Source: Lingula anatina
Taxonomy: Eukaryota; Brachiopoda; Lingulata; Lingulida; Lingulidae
Assembly: GCF_001039355.2 (NCBI RefSeq)
Contig: NW_019775203.1
Span: 177,498-241,497 of the forward strand
Direction of reading: 5' to 3'
DNA: 64,000 nucleotides
Below the pieces are notes generated by a model. It made no database searches and was not told the DNA's origin. It worked only from the letters and a program-made list of their open reading frames with translations. A program made the position numbers and the translations under genes. The first letter of the stretch is position 1; each line of letters starts with the position of its first letter. Below, in pieces: positions 52,523 through 64,000 of the stretch.

Positions 52523-53210
52523 GGGTATTATTAGCCTTTATTATCATCCAGATACTAAAAATTAGGTTTTTCCTGCATCTAATTATTCAGCAATGTATCT
52601 ATCTGTGTGCTGATTTAAAACAATGAAGATCCCCTCGAAAATATAAAATATTGGCGTTTATATTTCTAGTTGCAATTTATAAGCATAGGCAACTCAGAGC
52701 TTTAATTGTTAATTTAACACCTTTTATTTTGAGGTGAGATAAAAATCGGTAAGGGGCATAACAAGATTTTAACAAAAATTGGCATAGTTGACCTTGAGTG
52801 TATGGGCTACAATCCCATGCCGTCATTTTGGTTTAAATGTTTTTGTTAGGGAGTTATGAGCCCTTAATTACAGAATTGCATTAAACAAAGGCATTATTTT
52901 GCTTTATCATTGATAAAATCTTAACTGAAGTTTTTAAGAAAAATTACTGGCAGGGTTCTGGAGTATTAAAAGGTGTCATTAAATTGCAATTGGTGTTAAA
53001 ATTGTGTTGGTGGGTGGTCGGGTTAAGGAGAAATTTGAGAAACCCATTTTTCAATTTTCACCTCAAAACAGCACTTATGACATCACTCATTAGATTACAT
53101 GTGTGTAAATGTTAATTAATTAAGTCACTGAGAGCTGAAGATTTATGTTATCCAAAAGAATGAATGTAAGGCAGTAAACAAGGAGTTTTTGGCAAAGGCT
53201 AACAATATCC
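52523..53210 (+). mobile_element. 688-bp non-autonomous element with TTAA target duplication, copy B
   Basis: Haplotype partner of 48120-48806, with TTAA at 52519-52522 and 53211-53214 and the same inverted termini (GGGTATTATTAGCC at the left). Confidence 0.8.
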
Positions 53211-54132
53211 TTAACAGGTATTGATGGCTTATTTTATCTAGAGTTTATCTTTTATCTTTTCTCTTGAGGTTGGATTTCTCCATATGTTTTTTTTATCCAT
53301 CCTATCCATATCAGCACAGAAGACCTGCAGCCAGAGGTTCAGAGGTGATGAGACAAGCCCTGCTGGGAGGATCCAGTCTGGTACTCTGGGAACAGCCTTA
53401 TCAAAAAAAGAAAAAAAAATAATAATAAATAATAATATGGGGTTCTTTGAGACTGGCTGGTAAGAACCTTATCTACCTCTGCCTTTTTACAGTCTTGCAT
53501 TTCCTTCACATTAAGGATTATGTCCAATATCTTGCTTTTGAAATTTAACAAATTAAGGAAAAGCAAGAACCCATCATTTATCCTTAAATGTATGACATGA
53601 AGAAAGAAAATATAGCTGACTCAGAGAGTTCGTAGTTAAATTTAATTGAAATCATCAGAATGAAACAGTGCCCATAGAACATAACTGCTGAACTCTGCAC
53701 CCAAGGTGTAAATGTATTTGTAGATTATTACAGATTTGCAATGGTCTTAAGTAGGAAGCAATGGAAGATATAGAGTTAGTATTCTAGATAAACAGTATAG
53801 AGGAATGTGTTTTGAGCATATAAAGACGTATAAGGGACAGTCTGAGAGATTGGATACTAGAAAATGCAGTATGTAACTTTTTGTGTGTTTAAGACCTTTT
53901 TTTTCATAAGATGACTTAGTAACAGTTTGTAAAACAAGTTTTTCAAAAAATTTCTAGATGCATTTTTAAAGAATGTACTTAATGTACTTAATGTTACTTT
54001 TTTATAACTATTATTCAAGCTGGATAAGCTGGGTTGTATCTGGGAGCTGTCATTCCAGAATATCAATGCATCTTTGTTTATTGTACAGTGATTTTCGTGA
54101 TAGTATATATGTTTTAAAGGAAAGGAGAAATA

Positions 54133-54861
54133 CAGGGTGACCAAAAAAAAAAAAAAAAAAACATAAAAATTTTGATAAATCCTACAAAGGCCCATCATAT
54201 TTCAAGAAATTTGCTGGACTTAAACTTCAATATGTGTATAATCATTCCCCAAAGTTTCAGTTATCTTGGTCACTTTGCATAAAGGTAATGTTCTTTTCAA
54301 AAATATGCTCCAAATTGCCCCTGAGGCATTGGATGCATGCTTGCATACGTTGTAAAAAAATTTTGTACATTTCTGAAATACATTTCTCCTTCGGAATTTT
54401 CCTGGTTTTTGCTATCATTGCTCCCCACAGTTCACCCATCATTTGAGGGTTGTTCTGGTACAAATTGTCCTTGAGATACCCCCGCAGATAAAAATCTGGG
54501 GAGGTTCAAGTCTGGTGAATGCGGTGCCCACTCAACATCACACTTTCTGCTGATCAGCCTTCCTGATATTGCTCTCTCAGTCAGGCTAGGGAGTCATTTG
54601 ATGTGTGGGATTGGCCCTGTCTCACTAGAACCACTGTCCATCTTGATCTGTCCCTCTGAATTGTCCAAAACTTCCTCAGCACTGCCACATAGTGATTTAA
54701 GGAGAAAAAGAACATAACTTTTATGCAAAGCAACCAAAAAAAATGAAACTTTGGGGAATGATCATGCAAGTATAAGTCCCGCTAATTTTATTAAATTTGG
54801 TGGACCTTTGTAGGGTTTAATAGAATTTTTATGGGTTTTGTTATTGTTTTGGGTCGCCCTG
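54133..54861 (-). mobile_element. Tc1/mariner derivative with internal deletion, copy B
   Basis: Haplotype partner of 49766-50519. Termini CAGGGTGACC and, from the right, CAGGGCGACC lie next to TA at 54131-54132 and 54862-54863. It keeps the same C-terminal transposase piece with SPDLN and YQNNPQ and is 25 bases shorter. Confidence 0.85.
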
Positions 54862-54923
54862 TAATTGCAAGAAGATTCTTATTATTACAACCCTGTCTAA
54901 TGTCCTCTCCAAATTGAATGTTA

Positions 54924-55804
54924 ACTAACAGGGAAAGCAGATACAAATGACCCATTACTCACCTATCAGCTGCTGCCCCCTAGGGACTAGATTAACTGGG
55001 AGCTAAGTATCCCATAGCTGCCATGGTTATTGACTCAGTTTTCAATATCTGTTCCCTAGGTGTTGTTCTGATACATTAAAGCATTTCCCTTGTGACAAGT
55101 TGTGTGCAAGCAAAATGAAAATAGAGCTGGGTGCGACTTTGGGTCAGCGATTGCGAATTTGAAATTTCAATGATGATTCTTTGAATTTTTTACATCTGGT
55201 GATTTTGAAGCTTGCATGTACATGTAACTTTTATATTGCCATTATTACCATTGGTCTGTTATTTCATGGCACATTCAAGAATGAATAAATGATTTAAACA
55301 AATCAATGTTTAAGGAATAAATAAATGTTAAAAGAACAAATAAATAAATTTTTTAATGAAACAAATTAATGAAAATTAAGACAAGGATTTGATTTGAAAC
55401 CTGCCTGTCTTAGTGGAAACCAGAGTGATGTGAACAAATAGTTAATAAAGGATCAAAAATCCAAACAAACAAACAAATTTTAGATTATGTATTATGGTAT
55501 TTAATCTAAACCGCTGATGATGTTTTAGTTATTATCGATATGGTTCAAGTCCATCTTAACAAGAGCATCTTAATGAAAGCAGAGAGGATATTGACACTGA
55601 TCGTACATGGAACATGATGAATAGAGACTCAATATCACACAAATCATCACACCTACAATATGTGTTAAGATTTTCAATAGTTTTTTGTGTTCTATGTGTT
55701 TGGACAATCACTCTTCTATATACTATATAGCCTTTATGTGTTTGTATTTAGACTGACGATGATGCATATTGTAAAGTGCACAAATACTGGGCCTGTATGT
55801 AAAC

Positions 55805-55847
<43 letters not shown>

Positions 55848-56814
55848 AAACACTTATTTAACTTGTCAGCTAGTGAGCTTTAATTTGGGCAATTACTGTT
55901 AAACACTGAATGTCAAAATCATTAGAAGTCAAGCTGAGGGGAAACATTTTTGTAATCACATTTAAGAGGAGTGTCAAATTATCAAAGGACTCCCATCAAG
56001 GATTCATCTAAAACAAGTGGGGAATCAAAATGTTTTGAGTGGTTAAAGACAGATAAATGGCGGAAACTTCAAGCTGATAATCAACTCAAAGACGTCTGAA
56101 AATGTAGGTTAGGATTTAGAATTTAAAGGACTGATGGAAATTTTTTAAAGGAGTATTTTTAAAAGCTGTTCATGTGAAGTCGCCATCATGGTGACTTTTT
56201 GCTAGTGTGTTATTTAAATCCAGTTTTAAAGTTCAGTGGCTCTCAGAATGAGACAGTATATAGTCAAATAAGCCACATATTATCATTTAACTGACCAATC
56301 ATCTTTTCAATTTAGTGACTATAATCAAATGTGTTCAATTCCAGTCAATTGAATTTTTAGAGGACCGGTTGTGTGTGTACCAAGTTATTGATTACTTAAT
56401 GATTGTATCTGGGCTTATTAGGGCAAATTTGTATTAAAACTGGGAACTGCCCACTAATTTCAGGTGTTTTTTCAAACCAGTTTTATCACAAACAGCTGCC
56501 ACACCTTTTCTGTGCAGGTAAGAGAAATGTGCTCTTGATCTATGTGAACAATCAGTGGTCATTTCCTTTTCTCACTCAAAATGTTATATTTAGTGTTAAT
56601 TCAAAACCATGAAGTACATTTGTGAGTATGGTGAAGTATTCATCAAAATGAAATACCTGATTGCCAAATCTGTTGCCATAGCCACCCCCACTTACATGCA
56701 TTGACGTGTATTCTAAAGTGGTGCAGTTTGATATGCCAGTCGATGTAAAGTAAGCAGTTATTAGTTTTTTGGGTTTATTGGTCTTGTACTGTGCATTGTA
56801 TACTTTGTGTCACT
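54924..56814. other. Intergenic, nothing recognised
   Basis: AT-rich DNA with AAATAAA-type short runs near 55260-55350. No gene model is supported. Confidence 0.4.
55807..55845 (+). repeat. (CA)n microsatellite
   Basis: About nineteen CA units. Confidence 0.9.
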
Positions 56815-57010
56815 TAGGGACTGTTCACTATGAATGTTGTAGACCTAGCTAATGTGCACTAACTCCACAGGGACTCTAGCTGAATGCAATCAGATAAACA
56901 GACTAAATCTTCCTCTTGATTCCAACGTACCTGTATGATCACCAGAAAGAAGGAGGCATGCTGGTCTGTTAATCTGATTGCTACATCAAGCCCTGGAGAG
57001 TGCCAGGACT
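56815..57010 (+). mobile_element. Decayed MITE-like element related to 62082-62293
   Basis: It shares CAGGGACTCTAGCTGAATGC (against GGGGACTCTGGCTGAGTGC at 62118-62136) and has a partial inverted partner in its right half (AATCTGATTGCTACATCAAG). Ends are uncertain. Confidence 0.4.
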
Positions 57011-58493
57011 TTTACATATGACATCATTTCATATTAAATTAAATTAAATTCATGAAGCATAAAAATGAAAGGTCATTTTTTATTATATCGTAATGCTTCT
57101 AAGATCTAAAGACAAGGGTCGATTCACTTTTTATCTAGCTAAATTGGTTCTAAATTGGTCTTGATAATAAACTTACTATAACAGTGTTGATAGTCATCAA
57201 GTGGGTGCGAACAGAGCACAGTTTTTTAAGCAATTGGTATTTGACTTTTAAAAGCGAGTGTCTTATGTTTGGTTTGGTTGCAGTCAAAACTTTTCAATAG
57301 CTTTAGAGTTAATATATTTCAGAGTTAGCTAAAACAAGACTGAAGTGAATGCACCCATAGATATTACATTAGATATGGTAGGAACAAAGCTATCAGTTAA
57401 GCAAGGCTGAAATGTAAAGGTGCTGTTGATCATCTAACCCTCTATCCCCAGATGCCCAAGTTGAAAGATAATACCACATTTTGACAACCTTGACCAACAG
57501 ATGAACCCCTCTCAATTGTTGGCTTTTTCATATTATTTAAGTAATTTTAAGTTTTAAGGTGTACATGGGATAGGTCCCTCAGAAAATGATGCTACTTTCC
57601 CATTAATTTATGTAGATTAAATTGTACTCATTTTCATTTAAATATTTATGATAAAATTATGAGTACTGCCAACCACGAACCAACATCAATTGCTGTCGGG
57701 GTTAATTAAAAGCTGCTGTTTATTTTTTTGCTGGTATCATGTCAGAAATTGATAAGGAAAGTGTCCATCGACTTTGCAAAAACTACTTCCTGTTTTGGTT
57801 AGGTAGATACTTGCTTCAGCCTCTTTTTATACAGGGCATTGCAATCAGTGTGATGAAATATAGAATGATAATCAAAATTAAAATTGTTAAATAGGCAAGA
57901 TGTCAAATACTTGCCAAAGGTAAGCAGAAAAAAATTCTTTATGTACTCATCTTAAGGCAAAAGGACTAAGTGATTTATAGGAATGGTCTTTCATTAATTA
58001 ATAAAGTGCAAGTTTATCTTTTTGGGGCAGGCGCACAGTCAAGGGGCTATAGGTACTAGAGTATCTTTTGTTGTCCATGTTGTAAGACAAAAAGCTGTTT
58101 ACATGATGACTAAGATTTCTATTGATAACAGTGAAAAAAGGAAAGGGTGGTCATCATTGTCAGTTAAAGACTGTTTAATGTTAAAAGTTTATACATATGA
58201 CCAGTTTTTGGATGGTATAATTTAAATTCAGTGAATCTCATGCTGCTGATGTAAGTTTTTTTTTTTTTTTTTTTTTTTGGGGGGGGGGGGATAGCATTTG
58301 CCTTCACAGTTAATGAAAAATTTTGAGGAACACTTGGATATCCCAATTGTTTTTTTTTCTGCACCTGAAGTATCCACTGCTTCATGATCTAATAATGATG
58401 TCTGCTGATAACCATCTGCACTAACTCCATGTCTTTGTCTGATAAGTGTTAAGAGGCTGTTTTCACTAGCTCTAAGATAAAGGTTAGTCACTG

Positions 58494-58532
58494 CTTGGAC
58501 ATAATAACGAATATAATGTTATTATGTCCAAG
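58494..58532. repeat. Perfect 15-bp inverted repeat, 9-base loop
   Basis: CTTGGACATAATAAC is followed after GAATATAAT by its exact complement. Confidence 0.8.
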
Positions 58533-60847
58533 GTCACTGTCAGCACTCTGCAACTCAGTAACTTCTGGTTCTATTGAGTTGATATATTTTCTTTTTGTTT
58601 ATTTATCTTAATATTGTGCAAATTAACGTGGCATACTTATCATGAAAATAATAGGGTCATGTTCAGTAGGTGCAAATTAATACGCTGCTACAGTATATAA
58701 AATATATGTTGTTTATTGTCTTTATTGAATGTCATGCAGCAGGTGGATGAGAGACTGTCATCTGTTTTGCAGCCCGCAATTTCAAAGAGGGGGTGGAGGG
58801 GATTATTGCCAGTAATTTACTTTTTGGATATTTTATGGTAAATGGAGAAAGATAACCATTTATATGGCCTCACTGTGGTTTCATTAGTTTTTTTTACTCA
58901 TTTTAATGGAAAATGTTGGAAATTGAAATGGAAATAAAATTACATGTTATATATTAGTATGAATGTCTATGTCATTTGAACCTGTCCAACTCATACCTGT
59001 AACTCATTTTATCCAACTCATACCTGTATATATATATTTAACGTTTTAACATAATTGTGCTATAATTTTATTTTGGGACTGAGGAGGATAGTTTTCCATG
59101 GTTTTTAAATATGCACAAATGTTCATGACCATAGGGCTATTGTTTTTGTGGTATAGTAAATTTAAGCTGGGGAATGCAGTGTTTTCTTTTTCACATCTTG
59201 ATAAAAATCTAGCAATCTTAAATTATGGTCATTGAAATGATGACCTAAGATATGTGGCCAAAATTCAGACTAAAATCACCTCTGTCATCAAAGTACCATC
59301 ATTGAAGTCCTGGGTTGAATTTGTTTTTGAGAAACCAAGCCATATTTCCAGTTTTGTTGCTAGTAAATAATACTTGTTGTCATTATGGAAATTTAATGCT
59401 ATTAACATTCCTAAACCTTTATCTATGATATATATATACAAGTCCTTCAAGCAGCAACCCCTCCCCCCCTCCCCCTAACTAACAACATCCTGTAACAGTC
59501 AGTTCTCCTTTCTATTAATAGAATAAATTTTACAATATTTATCATTGTGTAGTCATATTTAAGTGTCTGTCCTGGCTGGTAATGGTGTTGGTCAAGAGAT
59601 GATAGATAAATAGATATATATAGAACTGCCCATTTTATTCCATTACAGGCATGGGACTGTAACAGTTGAACTATCATCTAAATGGCCATTGATATTGGAT
59701 AGACTTAATTTCAGTTAACATCAGGTTCAACTTAAACCTGGAAATGGCCTAACTCACTGCAACCTACAGCTTGATTGATAAATCATACTTGGATGTCAAA
59801 AAGTGTGCATTGTTCTGGGGAGCCTTGTGTGTGTTCTCTTTGCTTTCTAATACTGAGTGGGTGGCAGTGCAGAGAGAGAGAGATACCATGGAAGCTCTCT
59901 TCATTACCACAGGTCTGACGTGAAGAAGTGTGCAAAGCTCATTGGCTGAGGGAGACTCCAGTTTTATCTCATCACAGAATCTAGGTGCATTAGTATTTCT
60001 TCTGGCAGGCACTGGTCAGCTGATGGACAAGTGAAGTTTCATATGTACTTTTAACATTGATACATGTAGATGGACATGCACTGTATCCTAAGGTAATCTA
60101 AAGGTACACTTTAATTTATTTTTCAAATATTTTCCTTCCAAGTGGATTATTCTGACCTTTAAATCACAACAAACACTGCAGTACATTTTTCAGTAATCAG
60201 TCTGTTTGTGGTCAGCTGTGTCTGATGTCCATCTTTAAATATGAATTCAGCATCTGTATTTTTGAGTAGACACAGGAGAAAAAACTTTATTATAAGTTCA
60301 TGTGGGTTAATTATTATATTTATCCATTTTGAATCCTTAGGTCTTTAGGGAACCACAACTTTCATTTTATTGAAATGAAATCTTATTTGATATATCCTCA
60401 TCTCATAAAAAATTTGAGGGGACTCCAAGTTTGATTATTTCCGAGATGTGCCACCATCTCAGTCATTTTTATCTGGTTTTGTATTAATTTGTTTTCTTTT
60501 TGTATAGGCATGAGATTTAAGGATTCTAATTAAAGATAACTATAAATTCATGAATTTCGTCTTCTTAGGTTTTTGATTAAATTCCAATAAATGTAGTTGG
60601 TATCATGAAAATATAAAGGACATAGTGGTTTAGACCATTTGGATATTATGTCATATACTAGGCATCATGGCCATTCCATTTCACAAGTTTTTCAGTTTGC
60701 TTTCTGCTGTGAAAAATAGGATAATTGCACTTGCATTTTGATTACATGTTTGCATGTATTTTCATATGATTCAGTAGGTTCATCCTATTGTTCAAAGCAC
60801 CAGCTATGGGATAAGTCAGTTACAACTACTCATTGTCCACTGCATAG

Positions 60848-60911
60848 GACATACAAGAGCAAATTATTACTTGGTTGGCCTCGATGTGATTACAGTTGGC
60901 TCTTGTATGTC
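60848..60911. repeat. 13-bp inverted repeat with imperfect inner stem
   Basis: GACATACAAGAGC at 60848-60860 and its exact complement at 60899-60911 enclose 38 bases that can partly pair further. Confidence 0.6.
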
Positions 60912-60956
60912 ACATACAGTAGATAATTTGTTTTGTAACTATGTAGTACTTCTAAG

Positions 60957-61010
60957 AGACCATTCCCACAGATATTTAGATCGATCTTTCCCCCTGGGGA
61001 GTCTCTACTC
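60957..61010 (+). mobile_element. Solo end of an AGATCGATCT-family element
   Basis: CCATTCCCACAGATATTTAG then ATCGATCT and GGGGAGTCTCTACT match the left end of the 19623-19810 element. The rest is absent or diverged. Confidence 0.55.
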
Positions 61011-61668
61011 ATTTGATTTTTAAATGATAATTTCTTAGACTAATACCCCCAGTATGTTTTAGTACACATGAAATAAAACACATCAGAAAACATTTCAGTG
61101 TGTTAAAAAATCCTTAAAAATTGTGTAGCAAATAAGTTTGGACATTGTGTATTAATACCCAAAATATAAAAAAAACAGAAATGCTAAATTTTGAACTTCT
61201 ATAAAATTCAAGTGGTCAGAATAACCTTTGATTCTAATCATTTAATAGCCATGGGTGTGAAGTCAACATGCCTTGAATATATGTAGTATAAAAAGATGTT
61301 TATTTCCATAGGGATGTGTTTAGTCACCAAACCAATCGTCACTGTTATAAATAGCTGTATACAACCAAAGTTGTGCCAGTTAAGGATCACCTGTCAACAC
61401 CAGATCTTGATGGGCTATGAGTTAATTAGTCATGAGTTAATAAAGCTTGCCTCAGAGTCTCAGTTCATGGACCTAGTTATGTTTTGCTAATATTTATTTC
61501 CCATTCATTTATATTATATTAAACTGCAGGTGGAAATTATTCCTGAAACATATTTCATCTATAATGTAAATGTTTTTGTTGCATCTGTTTGTCTATAGTT
61601 CAGTTTGGCTGTAATGATAAATGCCCTAGATAAAAGGATAATGATCAACTTGCTCCAGTGAACCAGTG

Positions 61669-61699
<31 letters not shown>

Positions 61700-62081
61700 A
61701 GCAATTTTCAAGAAAAATTATCTTGTTCTGAGAGTCAATTATTTAAATGCTCCTATGGAACTTACTGTGACATAATAATCCTTTGTATCTTTGCTTTTTG
61801 AAAATTGGCTATGAATAGTGTAAAATTTCATATAATAATTGATTTTGACACCAGTCCTATTACTTTTCAGACCTACTTAACTTTTCTATTCATTTAATGA
61901 TATAGCATGACTTTTATCTTGTTGTTTTAAAGGATGTGGCATTGTGTGATTTTTTAAATTTCTTGTTTTCCCTTGCTAAAAGAGAAATCTAAAGTGTACT
62001 AAAGTCTGTTTTTATTCTAGTTGACATACCTTAACCTAGTCCCTAACATCTTAATATACAATTTTCTGACTAATGACTAAT
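61011..62081. other. Intergenic, nothing recognised
   Basis: AT-rich. It contains a T-run joined to a G-run at 61672-61698, like the one at 58257-58289. No gene is supported. Confidence 0.4.
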
Positions 62082-62293
62082 GACCCCATTCCCATGGTCT
62101 ACGTAGAACAATCCAACTCTGTGGGGACTCTGGCTGAGTGCAATCAGCTTAACTGAATGGCATTGAGTAGAATAAATAAAAGCTGGTGATTATCCCAGTA
62201 CCGGTATGTTGGAAACAAGAGGGGGTATGTCACTCAGTATGTCCCCAAGTTGGATCATCTACATAGATTGATGGTGTCCATGAGAATGGGGTC
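62082..62293 (+). mobile_element. 212-bp hairpin MITE
   Basis: The ends are inverted: GACCCCATTCCCATGG at the left and, from the right, GACCCCATTCTCATGG. Pairing continues inward (GTAGA..ATCCAACT..GGGGAC..TGAGTG). No coding capacity. The GACCCCATTCCCAT end is also the right end of the 38440-38657 element, so the two groups may share a transposase source. Confidence 0.7.
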
Positions 62294-64000
62294 CTTTATG
62301 ACTAGCTCACCATGGGGAGCAAATCAAATCTTGGCGTAAGTCCACCCGTTGCCATTCCAACCGCTGAGCACACCACACTTCATGCTAAGTCTTTTTAAAT
62401 ATCTGGAGTTGCAATGACTGCAAGACCTGATGCAGCCCTTCCTGCCACATATTAACCCAGTGAATAAATGAATCTATTAATTAGAAAATAATTGATAATA
62501 GTTATCAACAGGATGATGATGGTCTCTGATGACTTAGTCAGTATCATCCATCAATTGTTTTAACAGAACCTGAAGATGTTCATCATTAATTGTGACAACA
62601 AAATGCCATTATAATCTATTTTGATGGATGACCTAGGCTAAATCATTAACTGATGAAAGTAGGCAAAATACTCAGTAATCTTAGTGAAAACAGACACCAG
62701 GTATGATGATGTAGTTCAGTACCCCTTGCACAGGGGTAGGTGGCAGTGTAATTTCTTTGTATTTTTAATGAAATCAGTTCAAAGGCTTTATTGAAATGTC
62801 TTTGTTGTAACTGTCTAGCTATCACCACACAACCAAGTCAATTCACAATGACAGTGATTTATGTCTGGAGTATCAATGTGTTGCTTAGTAATCCAGTCCT
62901 CTTGCAGGAAGACTATCTTGCATGAAGTATGTGTTCTGATACCACAACTTGCACCTGGCATAGCTTTGGTTTGTCAGAATCTTGGACAAATAAAATATTT
63001 TATTTGTCGAGGTCTGAATACAGCATTATTGTTTCATATCTGATGAAAGGCAATTATGCCCTAAAATGTTTTCCTTGTCTGCATCAGTCGTCTTATTTTT
63101 TGTCATACCAGAAGAGCTTTTTATGATACTGAGAAGAGAAAAAACAGGATATTACTGTTCTAAAAAATTTCCTATTTTGTCACTTACCAATGTGTCTCAG
63201 TGTGAGAGGGCTATTAGGTTAGTCTTTTGATCATGTTGCTTACAGAACAAATAACCAATCGGATATCATTTTGGTAAATTGCCTATTATTGGGAGTGCAC
63301 TCAAGTGCACACTTGCACATTTTTTAAGTTGCACTGTTTTGCTGTATAGTTGTTAGAATTTTTTACTTTAATGATTTATTGAATGATGACAAGAAGTGAG
63401 CATATCAGTATGAAAGCTTTACCTGCAGTTTAAGCTCATGACATTATTAGCTTTGATTACTGATTCAGACTAAAAAAGTGAAACTTCCACAGATATCAAA
63501 TTTAGATAAATTTTCAGCACCTAGTGAAAGACTTTGTGCTATCCACAGGGGTGCCCATAAACATTCTAACCAACTGGAAGTGGTGTATATGACATTTCCT
63601 GAAAAACGAAGGTATTAAATTATTAGCTCCCTATGGTCAGATATTGAGAACACACACGCACAAACACACGTATGAAAGCAGGACAATTGACTGAGTCAGT
63701 GCAGTAAGCCCCTGGTGGGATAGTAAAGTAACTGACAGTATGATCTACATAAACCTGACGAACTTAACTGCAAGTAAATTCAGCTGCTTCCAATGTCTAC
63801 CTGCAAGAAACTTGTACACTGTCCAGTGGGACTGAAAACTCAATCACTTCATACTACATTAAGAAAGTGAATTAAGATAGACACTAGCCTGCACATCCAT
63901 AGGGGACTGTCCCTTGGGGACTCTACTTTTACTTGTGCAATGGGTTGGGTTCACTCTGGGTTTGGCACTATCCAGGGTGATCCCCCTTCCCCCCCCCCCC
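62294..64000. other. Intergenic to window end, nothing recognised
   Basis: Short frames only. The sequence at 63900-63930 (GGGGACTGTCC, GGGGACTCTACTTTT) resembles the MITE ends above. The last 12 bases are a C run where the window is cut. Confidence 0.4.

Larger units (their letters stand above)
50583..54923 (+). repeat. Long direct duplication 3, copy B
   Basis: Partner of 46188-50581, about 50 bases shorter overall. It continues into unique sequence to the right. Confidence 0.92.
57011..60956. other. Intergenic, simple repeats and hairpins only
   Basis: No supported gene. It contains a T-run joined to a G-run at 58257-58289 and perfect short hairpins at 58494-58532 and 60848-60911. The minus-strand frame at 59764-60012 is open for 82 codons but has no motif I recognise. 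Confidence 0.4.

Overview
The window is AT-rich animal nuclear DNA. Its genes are split by spliceosomal introns with GT/AG junctions, and it carries microsatellites and many small DNA transposon relics. The gene content (Popeye-domain protein, Dispatched-like transporter, RPS28, NDUFA7) and the compact introns suggest a highly heterozygous marine invertebrate, perhaps a non-vertebrate deuterostome. I cannot fix the species from the sequence. All coding features below are hand-spliced models whose reading phase closes across every junction.

Layout. (1) 1-4566, plus strand: a Popeye-domain (POPDC/BVES-like) gene. (2) 5770-6913, minus: a two-exon gene for a proline-rich protein I do not recognise. 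(3) 9194-16367, minus: a nine-exon Dispatched-like RND/sterol-sensing-domain gene of about 1057 codons. A second, homologous, phase-compatible first exon lies at 17573-17780. (4) 20.8-36.65 kb: RPS28 (minus) and NDUFA7 (plus) head to head, about 262 bp apart start to start, the same arrangement as in human. (5) 36.65-64 kb: no gene found. This half holds layered repeats: a TTAA-flanked MITE family, an internally deleted mariner element, an AGATCGATCT-type MITE family, a small BEL/Pao relic and microsatellites.

The largest structural signal concerns the assembly. Three long direct duplications (16331-24351 with 24356-33079; 33079-34601 with 34603-36147; 46188-50581 with 50583-54923) are each joined by a single 'n'. 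The copies differ by scattered substitutions, microsatellite length and whole transposon insertions. The best reading is two haplotypes laid end to end. About 14.5 kb of the window is then redundant, RPS28 is single-copy, and NDUFA7 appears with exons 1-3 doubled. The copies therefore act as a natural allele comparison. They expose a 969-bp long-TIR element with a clean empty site in the other copy, and an AGATCGATCT element present in only one copy.

I found no undescribed multi-gene system. The points most worth following are the duplicated alternative first exon of the Dispatched-like gene, the deeply conserved RPS28/NDUFA7 bidirectional promoter, the Popeye C-terminal PDZ-ligand-like tail, the orphan proline-rich protein, and the polymorphic or nested non-autonomous transposons.
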